The notes under the pieces: model-generated | What the model was told of the DNA's origin: nothing | Seen by the model: the letters and a program-made list of their open reading frames with translations, nothing else | Databases searched by the model: none | Origin: Cohnella phaseoli | Lineage (GTDB): Bacteria; Bacillota; Bacilli; Paenibacillales; Paenibacillaceae | DNA: 64,000 nucleotides | Assembly (NCBI RefSeq): GCF_003386235.1 | Contig: NZ_QRDZ01000004.1 | Coordinates: 1-64,000 of the forward strand | Direction of reading: 5' to 3' | Part shown: piece after piece, positions 24,671-33,010 of the stretch | Layout of the letters: the number at the start of each line of letters is the position of its first letter | How positions within the stretch are numbered: position 1 is the first letter of the stretch | Made by a program: the position numbers and the translations under genes

Positions 24671-24949
24671 TTACTTCTTGCCCGGAGCCATTTGGCGGCG
24701 GGGATGGTCGATCTTGCCGATCTTGTCCGTATCGTTCTCCTTCGGAACGAGCCGGGGGTCCGTTCGGCCTTCGTGGTGATTATCGAAGGCGAATTCGGTG
24801 AGCGTCCATTCCGTCTCTCCGAGAATAAGATCGGAAGGGAATACGTCTCCCCGCTGCAGCTTCTGCGCTTGCCCGGCTTCGTTCTCGTACACGCCGTCCA
24901 CTTCTACTTTTTCTCCCGACATCGGGTCCATTCTTTTCGCTTCGCTCAT
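24671..24949 (-). CDS. Small conserved-looking cytosolic protein
   Basis: 92 aa, charged and without membrane segments: begins MSEAKRMDPMSGEKVEVDGV and contains QKLQRGDVFPSDLILGETEW. The pattern P-x-SG-x6-GVYENEAG followed by L-x-RGD-x-FP is loosely like the YjzC family of Bacillus, whose role is unknown. It follows the 47-aa gene by 13 bp with GAGGGGGC as ribosome site, so the two small genes form one transcript ending at the strong terminator. Confidence 0.7.
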   Translation of the reverse strand: MSEAKRMDPMSGEKVEVDGVYENEAGQAQKLQRGDVFPSDLILGETEWTLTEFAFDNHHEGRTDPRLVPKENDTDKIGKIDHPRRQMAPGKK

Positions 24950-24962
24950 CGCGTATGCCCCC

Positions 24963-25106
24963 TCACAATCCGTGCTTCGGAACGGCGGCTCTGTCGGCCT
25001 CGGACTGCAGCCGCTTCGCCGCTTCCTTGCCTGCTCCGGTCCGATCCGCCTCAGACTGGGCTTTGCTGGCCGTTTTCTGCTTGTCGGAAGGCTGTTTGCC
25101 GGACAT
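24963..25106 (-). CDS. 47-aa hydrophilic small protein
   Basis: Encodes MSGKQPSDKQKTASK..., ending RAAVPKHGL. AAAGGAGGG lies 7 bp before the ATG (25106), a near-perfect ribosome site, which is the main reason for calling it. The protein is all charged and polar, rich in Ala, Lys, Asp and Gln, with the motif QSEADR twice 18 residues apart (AQSEADRTG and LQSEADRAA). Composition resembles small acid-soluble or stress-type proteins of sporeformers, but no family is recognised. Confidence 0.75.
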   Translation of the reverse strand: MSGKQPSDKQKTASKAQSEADRTGAGKEAAKRLQSEADRAAVPKHGL

Positions 25107-25179
25107 GACCATTCCCTCCTTTGACATTCGAAATGCCTGTTTAGGATTCCACGGGAAGAGGGACGTTATGCTATCTCGT

Positions 25180-25755
25180 TCACTGATAACGGCTTTCCAG
25201 CTTGCGTCCCCCCAGCCACATCAGGAAGACGAAGGAGACGGCAAAGACGATGCGCCACGGCTGATCGGCCATCGCCTGCAGATCGTGTCCGAGAAAGCTC
25301 AGGGTGAAGATCATGACGGCTTTGCCCAGACCCATTGCCGTAAGGAACGTATGGAACGGAATTCGCGACATGCCCGAGGCGATATTTACGATGACGGAAG
25401 GAGAGAACGGGAAGCAGGCCAACAGGAAAATCGGGGTAAAGCCTTTGCGCTCTATGTACTCAAAAAATTTTTTAGATTTCGGAAATCTCGCGCGAATCCG
25501 GTCGCCGTAGCGATTGCCCAGACGCCGGGCCAGCGAGAAGACGAGCAGCGCGCCAAGAGTGACGCCGATCCAGGAGTACAAGAAGCCCCACCACATGCCG
25601 TAAGCGGCCGCGTTGGCAACGATAAAGACGACAAGCGGCAGGACCGGAAGAAGCGCTTCGAGAAAAGGAAGCGCAATGCCCGGCAGCGGTCCGAATTGCG
25701 AATAACGGTGCAGCAGCAGCTCGATCTCTTCGAGATTGAAATTTCCATTAAACAT
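25180..25755 (-). CDS. TVP38/TMEM64 (VTT) family membrane protein
   Basis: 191 aa with about five membrane segments. The family core is present: LPFLEALLPVLPLVVFIVAN, GMWWGFLYSWIGVTLGALLV, and FLLACFPFSPSVIVNIASGM, the last being the conserved F-x-P-x-N-x2-A-G loop. VTT proteins of the DedA superfamily are proposed lipid scramblases or proton-coupled transporters. It is the last gene of the leftward set beginning with the glycosyltransferase, though 45 bp separate it from the MFS gene. Confidence 0.85.
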   Translation of the reverse strand: MFNGNFNLEEIELLLHRYSQFGPLPGIALPFLEALLPVLPLVVFIVANAAAYGMWWGFLYSWIGVTLGALLVFSLARRLGNRYGDRIRARFPKSKKFFEYIERKGFTPIFLLACFPFSPSVIVNIASGMSRIPFHTFLTAMGLGKAVMIFTLSFLGHDLQAMADQPWRIVFAVSFVFLMWLGGRKLESRYQ

Positions 25756-25800
25756 TGCACAAGCAGCTCCATTCGACTCGTCTGACGGACTTCAATTCGA

Positions 25801-27006
25801 CTATTGCGCCTCCTTCGCTGCAGCGGGCGAAGCTTCGCCCCTGAACAGTCGGAAAGGAAAGAATACATAAAAGACGCTGATGACGATAAATAACACTCCG
25901 GCGATGCCGATGACCGAAGCTTCGCTGTAACGGGTGGCAATCAGTCCGCCGACGACAGGACCGATCATACCGCCAATGCCTTCCACTGTAGAGAAGACGC
26001 CCCATCCGAGCCCCTGCTGACCTGGCGGAACATAAGCGGCCAGCAGAGCGTTCCATGCGGGCAGCACGGCGGAATAAGAAACGCCGAGCACAAACGCCCA
26101 GAACAAAGCAAGTCCAAGCGGAGGATGCAGGGTGAGCGCGAACAGAACCAGGCCGAACGCCAGAAAGCCGACGATCAGGAACCACTTCTTGCCGAACATA
26201 TCGGAAAGCTTGCCCATCGGGATTAGCCCGATGACCGTGCAGCCTCCTCCGATCATCAACAGAATGGAGTAATGCGTGGCGGTCATATCAAGCGCGTTAA
26301 CCGCAAAGCTTGGCAGAATCGGAAGCAGCATGCCCGCCCCGAGCGTCTGCAGAACCATTCCCGGAAGCAGCGGCTTCATTTCCCTCAGGCGTTTGCCTAG
26401 AATGGAGAGCTGCTTGCGGAACGGTACGACGTCGATATGAACGTTGCGGCCTCCCTTGATCATTAGCGACAGCAGCCAGGCGGCCAGAGAGACGCCGACC
26501 ATCACCCAGTAGCTAACCGTCAGATCGTAGTCGAGCAGCAGGTTGATGACGACGGGGCCGCTGCCCATGCCGACGAGCCAGATCGTATACAGAAAGCCCA
26601 TCTGTGTAGCGCGTTGGTCCTCGTTGATTTTGGTCAAACAAACGATCCAGACCGGCGATATGCCGATTCCGTACAAGGCCGCCGCCGTAATAAATACCCA
26701 AGGGATGTCTGCGAACTGCATGGCGGCGATGCCGATCAGGGAGCATAATGCGCCCACGCTTATAACCGTGCGAACGGACAGACGATCCAATAAGTAGCCG
26801 ATTGCCAGCTTTAGTCCTGTGTCAGTTAAATAATGTGCGGTTATGGCTGCTCCGATAACATCCAAATTAAGGCCGAGCGCTTTATCGCCATAGATCGGCA
26901 GAAAGCTGATCAATGCCGCGCCCCTGACGAATTCGATTAAATACAGAATGGTCAGATAGAGAAGCATATCCGTGTGAAGCAGCGATTTAAGGGATGACTT
27001 GCTCAC
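25801..27006 (-). CDS. MFS transporter
   Basis: 401 aa with 12 predicted membrane helices and the cytoplasmic loop GYLLDRLSVRTVIS between helices 2 and 3 (motif A). A second loop GKLSDMFGKKWFLI in the C-terminal half is typical of drug-type major facilitators. The GTG at 27006 has AAGGAGA 8 bp upstream inside the end of the glycosyltransferase gene, which it overlaps by 20 bp. Coupling to a glycolipid synthase gene suggests a lipid- or envelope-related substrate; a role for the neighbouring metallophore (as with YbtX) cannot be excluded but the genes are divergent. Confidence 0.85.
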   Translation of the reverse strand: MSKSSLKSLLHTDMLLYLTILYLIEFVRGAALISFLPIYGDKALGLNLDVIGAAITAHYLTDTGLKLAIGYLLDRLSVRTVISVGALCSLIGIAAMQFADIPWVFITAAALYGIGISPVWIVCLTKINEDQRATQMGFLYTIWLVGMGSGPVVINLLLDYDLTVSYWVMVGVSLAAWLLSLMIKGGRNVHIDVVPFRKQLSILGKRLREMKPLLPGMVLQTLGAGMLLPILPSFAVNALDMTATHYSILLMIGGGCTVIGLIPMGKLSDMFGKKWFLIVGFLAFGLVLFALTLHPPLGLALFWAFVLGVSYSAVLPAWNALLAAYVPPGQQGLGWGVFSTVEGIGGMIGPVVGGLIATRYSEASVIGIAGVLFIVISVFYVFFPFRLFRGEASPAAAKEAQ

Positions 27007-28141
27007 AAGCAGTTCTCCTTTTCATAACGGGGACATCTTCCATTATATTCAATTGTTGAACAATATCCAAGGCGATCGTGTCCGAGGCGTTCGGTTTGCG
27101 CAGCGAACGGACCGCTTGAAGCATCTGCTCGCGAAGCCGGGAGTTCTCGAATCGTTCCGCTATCGCATTCGTTAATTGACCGATCGATCTACAGATGACG
27201 GCGGCCCCTTTGTTCTCCAAATAGCGAGCGTTGTTATACTCCTGTCCCGGTACGGGACGATAGAGGAAAATCGGCAGCCCGGCGGCTATGGCTTCCGATA
27301 AAGTCAATCCGCCCGGCTTGGTAACAATGCAGGAGGCCGCAGCCATCCAATCCTGCATTCGCTCTACATAACCCAGTACGGTCACGTGGGGATTTCCTTC
27401 AAACTGAACCTCAAGCGCCTGACGGAGCGCTTGATTACGACCGCATATCAGGACGACGCGAACGCCGCATCGAGCGGTCAAGCTCCTGCACAGTCCTGCT
27501 ACGCTCACCGGCGACATTCCGACAGAAGCCATAAATAGCACGGTCGGTTTTCCGACAGGGGGCCTCGTTTCGGCAGACAATGACTGAAATTCGGGGCGGA
27601 TCGGAATGCCGGTCGCGGCAACCCTCCGCTGCTCGACGCCCAGTTCGCAAAGCTGTCGGTGCATGTCGTCCGTCGCGACGTAGTACTTATCGATCTCCGG
27701 ATGAACCCAGCGCAGATGCAGATCGAAGTCCGTAATGACGTTAAACATCGGAATTTTTCGGCGCATTTTATGCATGACCTGCGGGCAAGCCAGGGTCGGA
27801 AACGTATGAATGATAGCGTCCGGACGCTCCGCCTCCACCATTTTCAACAATGCGGGTACTCCAAACGAATGCAGCCAGGAAGCGAACAGGGAATCCGGCT
27901 TCATCGTTTTGGTGCGCTGATATACCCAGCCGTATGCTTGGGGGAGCACGGAATAGCTTTTGTGATAGACGAAACGGCTTACCCCGTTCAGAACGGGATG
28001 CGATTCCTCCAGCAGATCGACCAGCTTAATCTCCGCGATGCCAAGCTTGGCGAAGCTTTGTTGAAGCGCGGACGCGGCCTGCCAATGTCCTTCTCCGAAA
28101 CGGGCATACAAGATGAAAAATTTGCGCGGGTCGTTCATCAT
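26987..28141 (-). CDS. UgtP/MGDG-synthase-like glycosyltransferase
   Basis: 384 aa from the ATG pair at 28141; GAGGTG lies upstream and the ORF's longer N-terminus is not supported. The N-terminal MGDG-synthase domain opens FFILYARFGEGHWQAASALQ (GxGH motif) and the GT28-type C-domain has VLFMASVGMSPVSVAGLCRS and the sugar-nucleotide site IVTKPGGLTLSEAIAAGLPI. Relatives add glucose or galactose to diacylglycerol to make glycolipids and lipoteichoic-acid anchors. Divergent from the NRPS operon. Confidence 0.87.
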   Translation of the reverse strand: MMNDPRKFFILYARFGEGHWQAASALQQSFAKLGIAEIKLVDLLEESHPVLNGVSRFVYHKSYSVLPQAYGWVYQRTKTMKPDSLFASWLHSFGVPALLKMVEAERPDAIIHTFPTLACPQVMHKMRRKIPMFNVITDFDLHLRWVHPEIDKYYVATDDMHRQLCELGVEQRRVAATGIPIRPEFQSLSAETRPPVGKPTVLFMASVGMSPVSVAGLCRSLTARCGVRVVLICGRNQALRQALEVQFEGNPHVTVLGYVERMQDWMAAASCIVTKPGGLTLSEAIAAGLPIFLYRPVPGQEYNNARYLENKGAAVICRSIGQLTNAIAERFENSRLREQMLQAVRSLRKPNASDTIALDIVQQLNIMEDVPVMKRRTACEQVIP

Positions 28142-28378
28142 GCTCGCACCTCGTTTAGTCTCGTTAGTCGATGATATCGTTCTCCGTCCACTGTAACTCC
28201 CCAATGTAAAGTCGGAATAAAGGCTTAGGAGAAGGCACGTCAAAAATGTTGAAAACCCGTACTTATCATTTTGGGCGGAGGATCGAGGCGTTATGCGTCA
28301 TTATGAAAAAAACGCTCTCTTGCGTGAGGAAAGGAAATGAGGGATCGGAGGTTGATCATTCGCGAAATTTAATATACT

Positions 28379-28407
28379 TTGACATAAAAGTAATAATGTT
28401 GTAATTT
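28379..28407 (+). promoter_or_regulatory. Promoter of the metallophore operon
   Basis: TTGACA (28379-28384) with TAATTT at 28402-28407 after 17 bp; TATACT at 28408-28413 is an alternative -10. Either places the start point next to the Fur box at 28423. Confidence 0.55.
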
Positions 28408-28422
28408 TATACTAGGATGTTT

Positions 28423-28441
28423 ATTGATAATGATTATCAAT
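28423..28441. promoter_or_regulatory. Fur box
   Basis: ATTGATAATGATTATCAAT is a perfect 9-1-9 palindrome and contains the full 7-1-7 Fur consensus TGATAAT-N-ATTATCA. It lies just after the promoter and 55 bp before the first NRPS gene, so iron-replete Fur should block transcription. Confidence 0.95.
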
Positions 28442-28496
28442 TTCATTCAAATGATATCATATCATTTACCATAATTTATGGGAAGGGGGATAATGA

Positions 28497-31400
28497 TTGG
28501 TTATAGGAAGAACAACGTGGGAGCGTATTCGGGGAGCTTCGCTATCGCATGGGGTTGCGCCGATATCCGCGATAGTGTCCGCTTGTGCCGAGGTATTGGA
28601 GAGATGGGGGAAGGGCGGCGGAAAATTCGTTGTCGAGCTTCGGGAATTGGCGGACGAATCGACGCTGCCGCTCGAAATCAAGCCGACACAGAACGGCACG
28701 TGGCTGGAAGCATGTTTGGGCATTCAACGGCAGCTTGAGACAAGGGCCGGATGGTCCAGCGGAGAGCTTGAGTCGATTAGGCAATTCAACGTCCAAGCGT
28801 TCGACTCGGAAGCGCGGGATTCGATCGTAGTAAGCTTTCAGGCAAACGTGTGCGATGAATCCGTCCAAATCGATTGGCAGGCGGATGAAAGGCTGCTTCC
28901 TCCGAGCAAGACCGATGCGATGTTCCAGGCTTATATCGATTTGCTGATCTGGGCTGCCGATGGTGCATGGGAGGGGGAAATTCCGGATGTTATGCCGATC
29001 TCGCAGAGGGCGGTTCGGGAGCAAGCGAACAGGTCTGCGGTTGCCGTGAAGGAGCAATGCCTTCATCATGATTTTTTTGCCAATGCACGGCAAAACCCCG
29101 ATCGGCAGGCGCTATTGTGGAACGAGGACGGCATTCGAAGGTCGATGACTTACGGCATGCTGTCCGATCGTGCGCTGCGGCTGGCTTCACTGCTGGTCGG
29201 CAAAGGCGTGCGGCAAGGGGACGCTGTCGCGGTAACCTTGCCGCGAGGGCCGCTTCAGGCGATCGCTGTCCTAGGCATATTGGCGGCCGGAGCCGCTTAT
29301 GTGCCGGTAGGCGTGAACCAGCCCGCCGCGCGCAGAGACAAGATTTATCGGACGGGAGACGTTCGCTGCCTCGTATCGGCTGGCTCCATAGCGGCCGGAC
29401 AAGCTTGCTCGGCAGATATTCCCGTAATTTCGGTCGACGACGACCTGGACCTCGCTTCTCCGCTTTCGCATCCGCAGTCTGTCCTCGCCGATTCTCTGGC
29501 TTATATCATTTTCACCTCGGGCTCGACGGGAGAGCCGAAAGGCGTGGAGATCACGCATAAGTCGGCCTATAACACGATTCGGGATATCAATACGAGATTT
29601 TCATTAAACGAAGCCGACAAGGTTCTTGCCGTCTCGGCTCTCGACTTTGATTTGTCCGTATACGATCTGTTCGGCCTTCTATCCGTGGGAGGCGGGGTCG
29701 TTCTGATTGATGAACGGGAAAGCCGCGAGGCGCCCGTCTGGCGCGAGCTCGTTCGCAGCATGCAGATTACCGTCTGGAACTCCGTGCCTGCGCTGCTCGA
29801 TATGCTGCTGGCGAGCGCCGATGTCGACGAGGCTTTAACGTCTCTGCGTCTAGCGCTTGTTTCCGGCGATTGGATTGGGCTGGATCTGCCTGTTCGGCTA
29901 CGCGGCAAAACGAAGGAGTGTCGTTTTATCGCGCTTGGAGGAGCGACGGAAGCTTCCATCTGGTCGAATTTCTTCGAGGTGCGCGAGGTCGATCCGTCCT
30001 GGCGTTCCATTCCGTACGGCAAGCCGCTCGGCAATCAGAGCTTTCGAATTGTCGACGGGCGCGGCCGGGATTGTCCGGATGGGGTAACCGGAGAGCTGTG
30101 GATTGGAGGCATGGGAGTTGCCCGGGGCTATCGCGGCAATGACAAGCTGACCTCCAGCAGCTTTGTCGATGCGGCCGGCTGTCGTTGGTACCGTACGGGC
30201 GATCTGGGCCGCTACTGGCCGGACGGCAATATCGAATTTCTCGGCAGGGCCGACCGGCAAGTGAAAGTAAACGGGTATCGAATAGAGCTTGGCGAAATCG
30301 AAGCTGTGCTTCGCCAATGCGAAGGAGTCCGTCAAGCGGCGGCCGTCGTATGCGAAGCCGGAGGGACGGCGCATCTTGCCGCGGCCGTCGTCGTAGGCTC
30401 GGAAGGCGTTTCCGATTGCGCCGTTTTGGACGAATCGATTGGCATCGAGGATCGGGCCGGCGAAAAAGAAGCTTATGAAGCGCAAGCGAGGATAGTTGAA
30501 GCTGCAATCGTTCGAATTATGAATATCGCCATTTGGCCGGATGCAGGGGCGACGATAACGGGTTTGGCGGGCTTCTTGCAGATCGCGGAGGAGTATCGGC
30601 CGCTGCTTGAATTGTGGCTCGAATGGCTGATTCGGCGGGACGTCTTGACGGAGAAAGGCGGCGTGTGGCGCGCAGGGCGAAGAATGGGACAGGTTCTGAA
30701 CGACTCGGGCGGCCTGGCAGACAACGATGCGGTGGTGAAAAGCGTAGAACGGCGCCTATCCGAACGGGAGGAGGAATATCGAAGCATACTGCGAGGCGAG
30801 CTGTCTGCGGCCGTGCTTCTTGAGGATGCCATCCTCTCGCCGGAAAGCTTGTCCGTGCGGGACACCGGAACGATAGGCGGTCTCGAACGAATTGCCGACG
30901 CCGTCAAGAAGAGGGCATCGTCCGCAGGGAAACCGGTTGAGGCGGCGCTTGTCGGCGGCAGAAGCGGCGTTGCGGCAGTCAAACTGCTGGCTCATCTTGA
31001 GCCGCAGCATATTCGGCTTACGCTTCTGGACGCTTCGTCCTCTATGGCGGAGGCGGCGCGCGTCCGATTAGCTTCGACGTCGCATCATACCGTGAGATGC
31101 GAGAGGCTTCCGGACGGCCGCGTCCCCGAGCCTCACCTTTATCGCTACGATGCGGTTATCGCCGTTCACTCGCTGCACCGCTATCGCGAGCCAGGGGCGG
31201 GCGTATCCGCGGCCGAGCTGCTGGCTCGACGGGGAGGGACGTTGTTTGCGCTGGAGCATGACGCGCTTTCTCCGATCGCGCTGCTGACGGCCGCGGTGCT
31301 GGATAGAGGCTTTGCGGATTTGGATCAGACCCGCCGCGAGGCGAGGAGCCCGATGCTGCCGGCGCGACGCTGGGCGGAATTATGCGCGGGGGCGGGATTC

Positions 31401-31913
31401 GAGAAGATCCGCTTCGGGCGGGTCGACGGTTCGAATTCGTTCCTCATCGAAGCCCTCTGTTCGGAATCCAGACCGGAGCTGCGTGCGGACAACCTTCTCG
31501 GCTATGCGGCAGGCCAGCTTCCGTCTCATATGCTGCCGGAAAAAATCGAAATCCTGCCATGGCTGCCGCTGAGCGCCAACGGCAAGGTGGATCGCAACGC
31601 GATTGCCGAAGCGTTCGAATTCCGCGTTGCGTCGACGGATGGGGAACGGCCGCGCGCAGGGATGGAGCGGGAGATTGCGGCGATATGGGAAAGACTGCTG
31701 TCCGTCGAATCGTTCGGGCGCGACCGGGGGTTTTTCGAGCTGGGCGGAGACAGCCTGCTGGCTACCCGCTTTCTGGCCGAGACGAAGTCGAGGTTCGGGG
31801 TAGTGCTGCCGCTCAGACAGATGTTCGAATCGCCGTCTCTCTATCAAGTCGCCTCTCTCGTTGAAGAATTGCAGACGGAAGTGGAAGCGGACATGGAGGA
31901 GGGCGAATTATGA
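28497..31913 (+). CDS. NRPS: partial Cy remnant - A(Cys) with inserted MT-like domain - PCP
   Basis: 1138 aa. Residues 1-165 align by eye with only the C-terminal lobe of a cyclization domain (GVAPISAIVSACAEVLERWG; late KTDAMFQAYIDLL); the catalytic DxxxxDxxS half is missing. The adenylation domain (about 185-640, core FTSGSTGEPKG) has specificity residues D-L-Y-N-L-S-L-I, the cysteine code. About 350 residues resembling the PchE/PchF-type tailoring insertion follow. Its SAM loop is degenerate (ALVGGRSGVAAV), so it may be an epimerase-like relic rather than a methyltransferase. A10 (NGKVDR) is near 1027 and the PCP serine (FFELGGDSLLATRF) near 1085. The TTG start directly follows a stop codon and lies 6 bp after GGAAGGGGGA; an ATG at 28493 is in a different frame. 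ATGA overlap with the next gene. Confidence 0.88.
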   Translation: MVIGRTTWERIRGASLSHGVAPISAIVSACAEVLERWGKGGGKFVVELRELADESTLPLEIKPTQNGTWLEACLGIQRQLETRAGWSSGELESIRQFNVQAFDSEARDSIVVSFQANVCDESVQIDWQADERLLPPSKTDAMFQAYIDLLIWAADGAWEGEIPDVMPISQRAVREQANRSAVAVKEQCLHHDFFANARQNPDRQALLWNEDGIRRSMTYGMLSDRALRLASLLVGKGVRQGDAVAVTLPRGPLQAIAVLGILAAGAAYVPVGVNQPAARRDKIYRTGDVRCLVSAGSIAAGQACSADIPVISVDDDLDLASPLSHPQSVLADSLAYIIFTSGSTGEPKGVEITHKSAYNTIRDINTRFSLNEADKVLAVSALDFDLSVYDLFGLLSVGGGVVLIDERESREAPVWRELVRSMQITVWNSVPALLDMLLASADVDEALTSLRLALVSGDWIGLDLPVRLRGKTKECRFIALGGATEASIWSNFFEVREVDPSWRSIPYGKPLGNQSFRIVDGRGRDCPDGVTGELWIGGMGVARGYRGNDKLTSSSFVDAAGCRWYRTGDLGRYWPDGNIEFLGRADRQVKVNGYRIELGEIEAVLRQCEGVRQAAAVVCEAGGTAHLAAAVVVGSEGVSDCAVLDESIGIEDRAGEKEAYEAQARIVEAAIVRIMNIAIWPDAGATITGLAGFLQIAEEYRPLLELWLEWLIRRDVLTEKGGVWRAGRRMGQVLNDSGGLADNDAVVKSVERRLSEREEEYRSILRGELSAAVLLEDAILSPESLSVRDTGTIGGLERIADAVKKRASSAGKPVEAALVGGRSGVAAVKLLAHLEPQHIRLTLLDASSSMAEAARVRLASTSHHTVRCERLPDGRVPEPHLYRYDAVIAVHSLHRYREPGAGVSAAELLARRGGTLFALEHDALSPIALLTAAVLDRGFADLDQTRREARSPMLPARRWAELCAGAGFEKIRFGRVDGSNSFLIEALCSESRPELRADNLLGYAAGQLPSHMLPEKIEILPWLPLSANGKVDRNAIAEAFEFRVASTDGERPRAGMEREIAAIWERLLSVESFGRDRGFFELGGDSLLATRFLAETKSRFGVVLPLRQMFESPSLYQVASLVEELQTEVEADMEEGEL

Positions 31914-33010
31914 TCGGCGTAATCGGAGGTTATGGAGATGTAGGCGCGCAAGCCTCCCGCTTTTTGCTGGAGTGGGGAAAACGGCCGCTGCGGATCGGCG
32001 GCAGGAGCCTCGAAGCGGCGAAAGCCGGACTCGGCGACTTGTTCCCGCAGGCGGAATGGAGGAGAGCGGACCTCGAGGATACCCGGAGTCTGGAGTCGTT
32101 CATGGACGGCTGCGAGCTGATCATCAACTGCGCAGGACCGTCGTGGCGGTCATCGGCGCGCGTTGCCGAGCTGGCTTTGTCCAGAGGCTGTCATCTGGTG
32201 GATGCCGGTATGGATCCGGGGTTCGAGCGGCTGCGGGGGGGATACCGGCATACGGCTGTGCTGTACGGAGCCGGCGCCACGCCCGGCCTGTCGGGATTGC
32301 TGCCGCGCTGGCTGGCGCGATCGTTCGATTCGGTACAAACGATGAGCTATTATTCCGGGGCGTTGGGCCGGTTTACCGCCTCCGCTGCGGAAGATTATCT
32401 CGCTGGCGCAACAGGGAAAGACAACGAAGCGCTGACCGCATGGAGAGATGGAGGACGACGCCCGGCGGCGTTAAGCAGAAAACCGGGAACGACGCTTCCC
32501 TTCTTTGCCCGCGAAGTGACCTTATATCCTTATTTGGACGGGGAAGCCGAGTTTGTAGCGGAGGCATTGTCGCTCCGGGATGGCGAGTGGCATATCGCCA
32601 TCGACGGCGAGCGGGTGCCGCTTGTTCTGGAGGAGGTCAGTGCGCAGTTTCTGACCGACAGGGATAGCGCCGTAAAGCGTCTCTGCACGGCAACCGAGCT
32701 GGATTCGGCGGGCAGGCAGCCGTATTTCAACATGCTCGTTCAACTCGAAGGTTTAGTGCGCGGCGAGAATATAACGCGCACATCGGTCTTGCGGGCGGAG
32801 AGTCCTGCTGCTTTGACGGGGGCAGTCGTCGCGGCTGCCGGAATGGCGCTGGCGGAAGGGGCGATCGGTCCCGGCGTCCGACCGCTCGCGGAGATTCCCG
32901 AACCGGATGCGGTGATGAAGGCGTTAAGCCGGATGCCGGCCGTGTGCGACTTGAAGGTGCTGGAGCAATCCGTGAACGAACTGCTGCAAAACGTGGAGGG
33001 AGAGCTGTGA
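31910..33010 (+). CDS. Saccharopine-dehydrogenase-like oxidoreductase
   Basis: 366 aa. The Rossmann start MIGVIGGYGDVGAQASRFLL (GxGxxG type) and the segments CELIINCAGPSWRSSARVAE and GCHLVDAGMDPGFERL define the NAD(P)-binding domain of saccharopine-dehydrogenase-like proteins. LYGAGATPGLSGLLPRWLAR leads into the second domain. Such enzymes occur as accessory reductases in several NRPS/metallophore loci, but its substrate here is unknown; it may act on a thiazoline, a beta-keto group or a released imine. Overlaps both neighbours by 4 bp (ATGA in, GTGA out), so it is produced in step with the NRPSs. Confidence 0.8.
   Translation: MIGVIGGYGDVGAQASRFLLEWGKRPLRIGGRSLEAAKAGLGDLFPQAEWRRADLEDTRSLESFMDGCELIINCAGPSWRSSARVAELALSRGCHLVDAGMDPGFERLRGGYRHTAVLYGAGATPGLSGLLPRWLARSFDSVQTMSYYSGALGRFTASAAEDYLAGATGKDNEALTAWRDGGRRPAALSRKPGTTLPFFAREVTLYPYLDGEAEFVAEALSLRDGEWHIAIDGERVPLVLEEVSAQFLTDRDSAVKRLCTATELDSAGRQPYFNMLVQLEGLVRGENITRTSVLRAESPAALTGAVVAAAGMALAEGAIGPGVRPLAEIPEPDAVMKALSRMPAVCDLKVLEQSVNELLQNVEGEL

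Noticed and set aside
25801..27006. MFS gene as the metallophore exporter
   Set aside because: It is divergent from the NRPS operon, translationally coupled to a glycolipid synthase gene and has no Fur box of its own; a role remains possible but unsupported.
28302..28409. 35-codon frame in the Fur-regulated leader
   Set aside because: It overlaps the promoter, has no ribosome site and reads no recognisable peptide.
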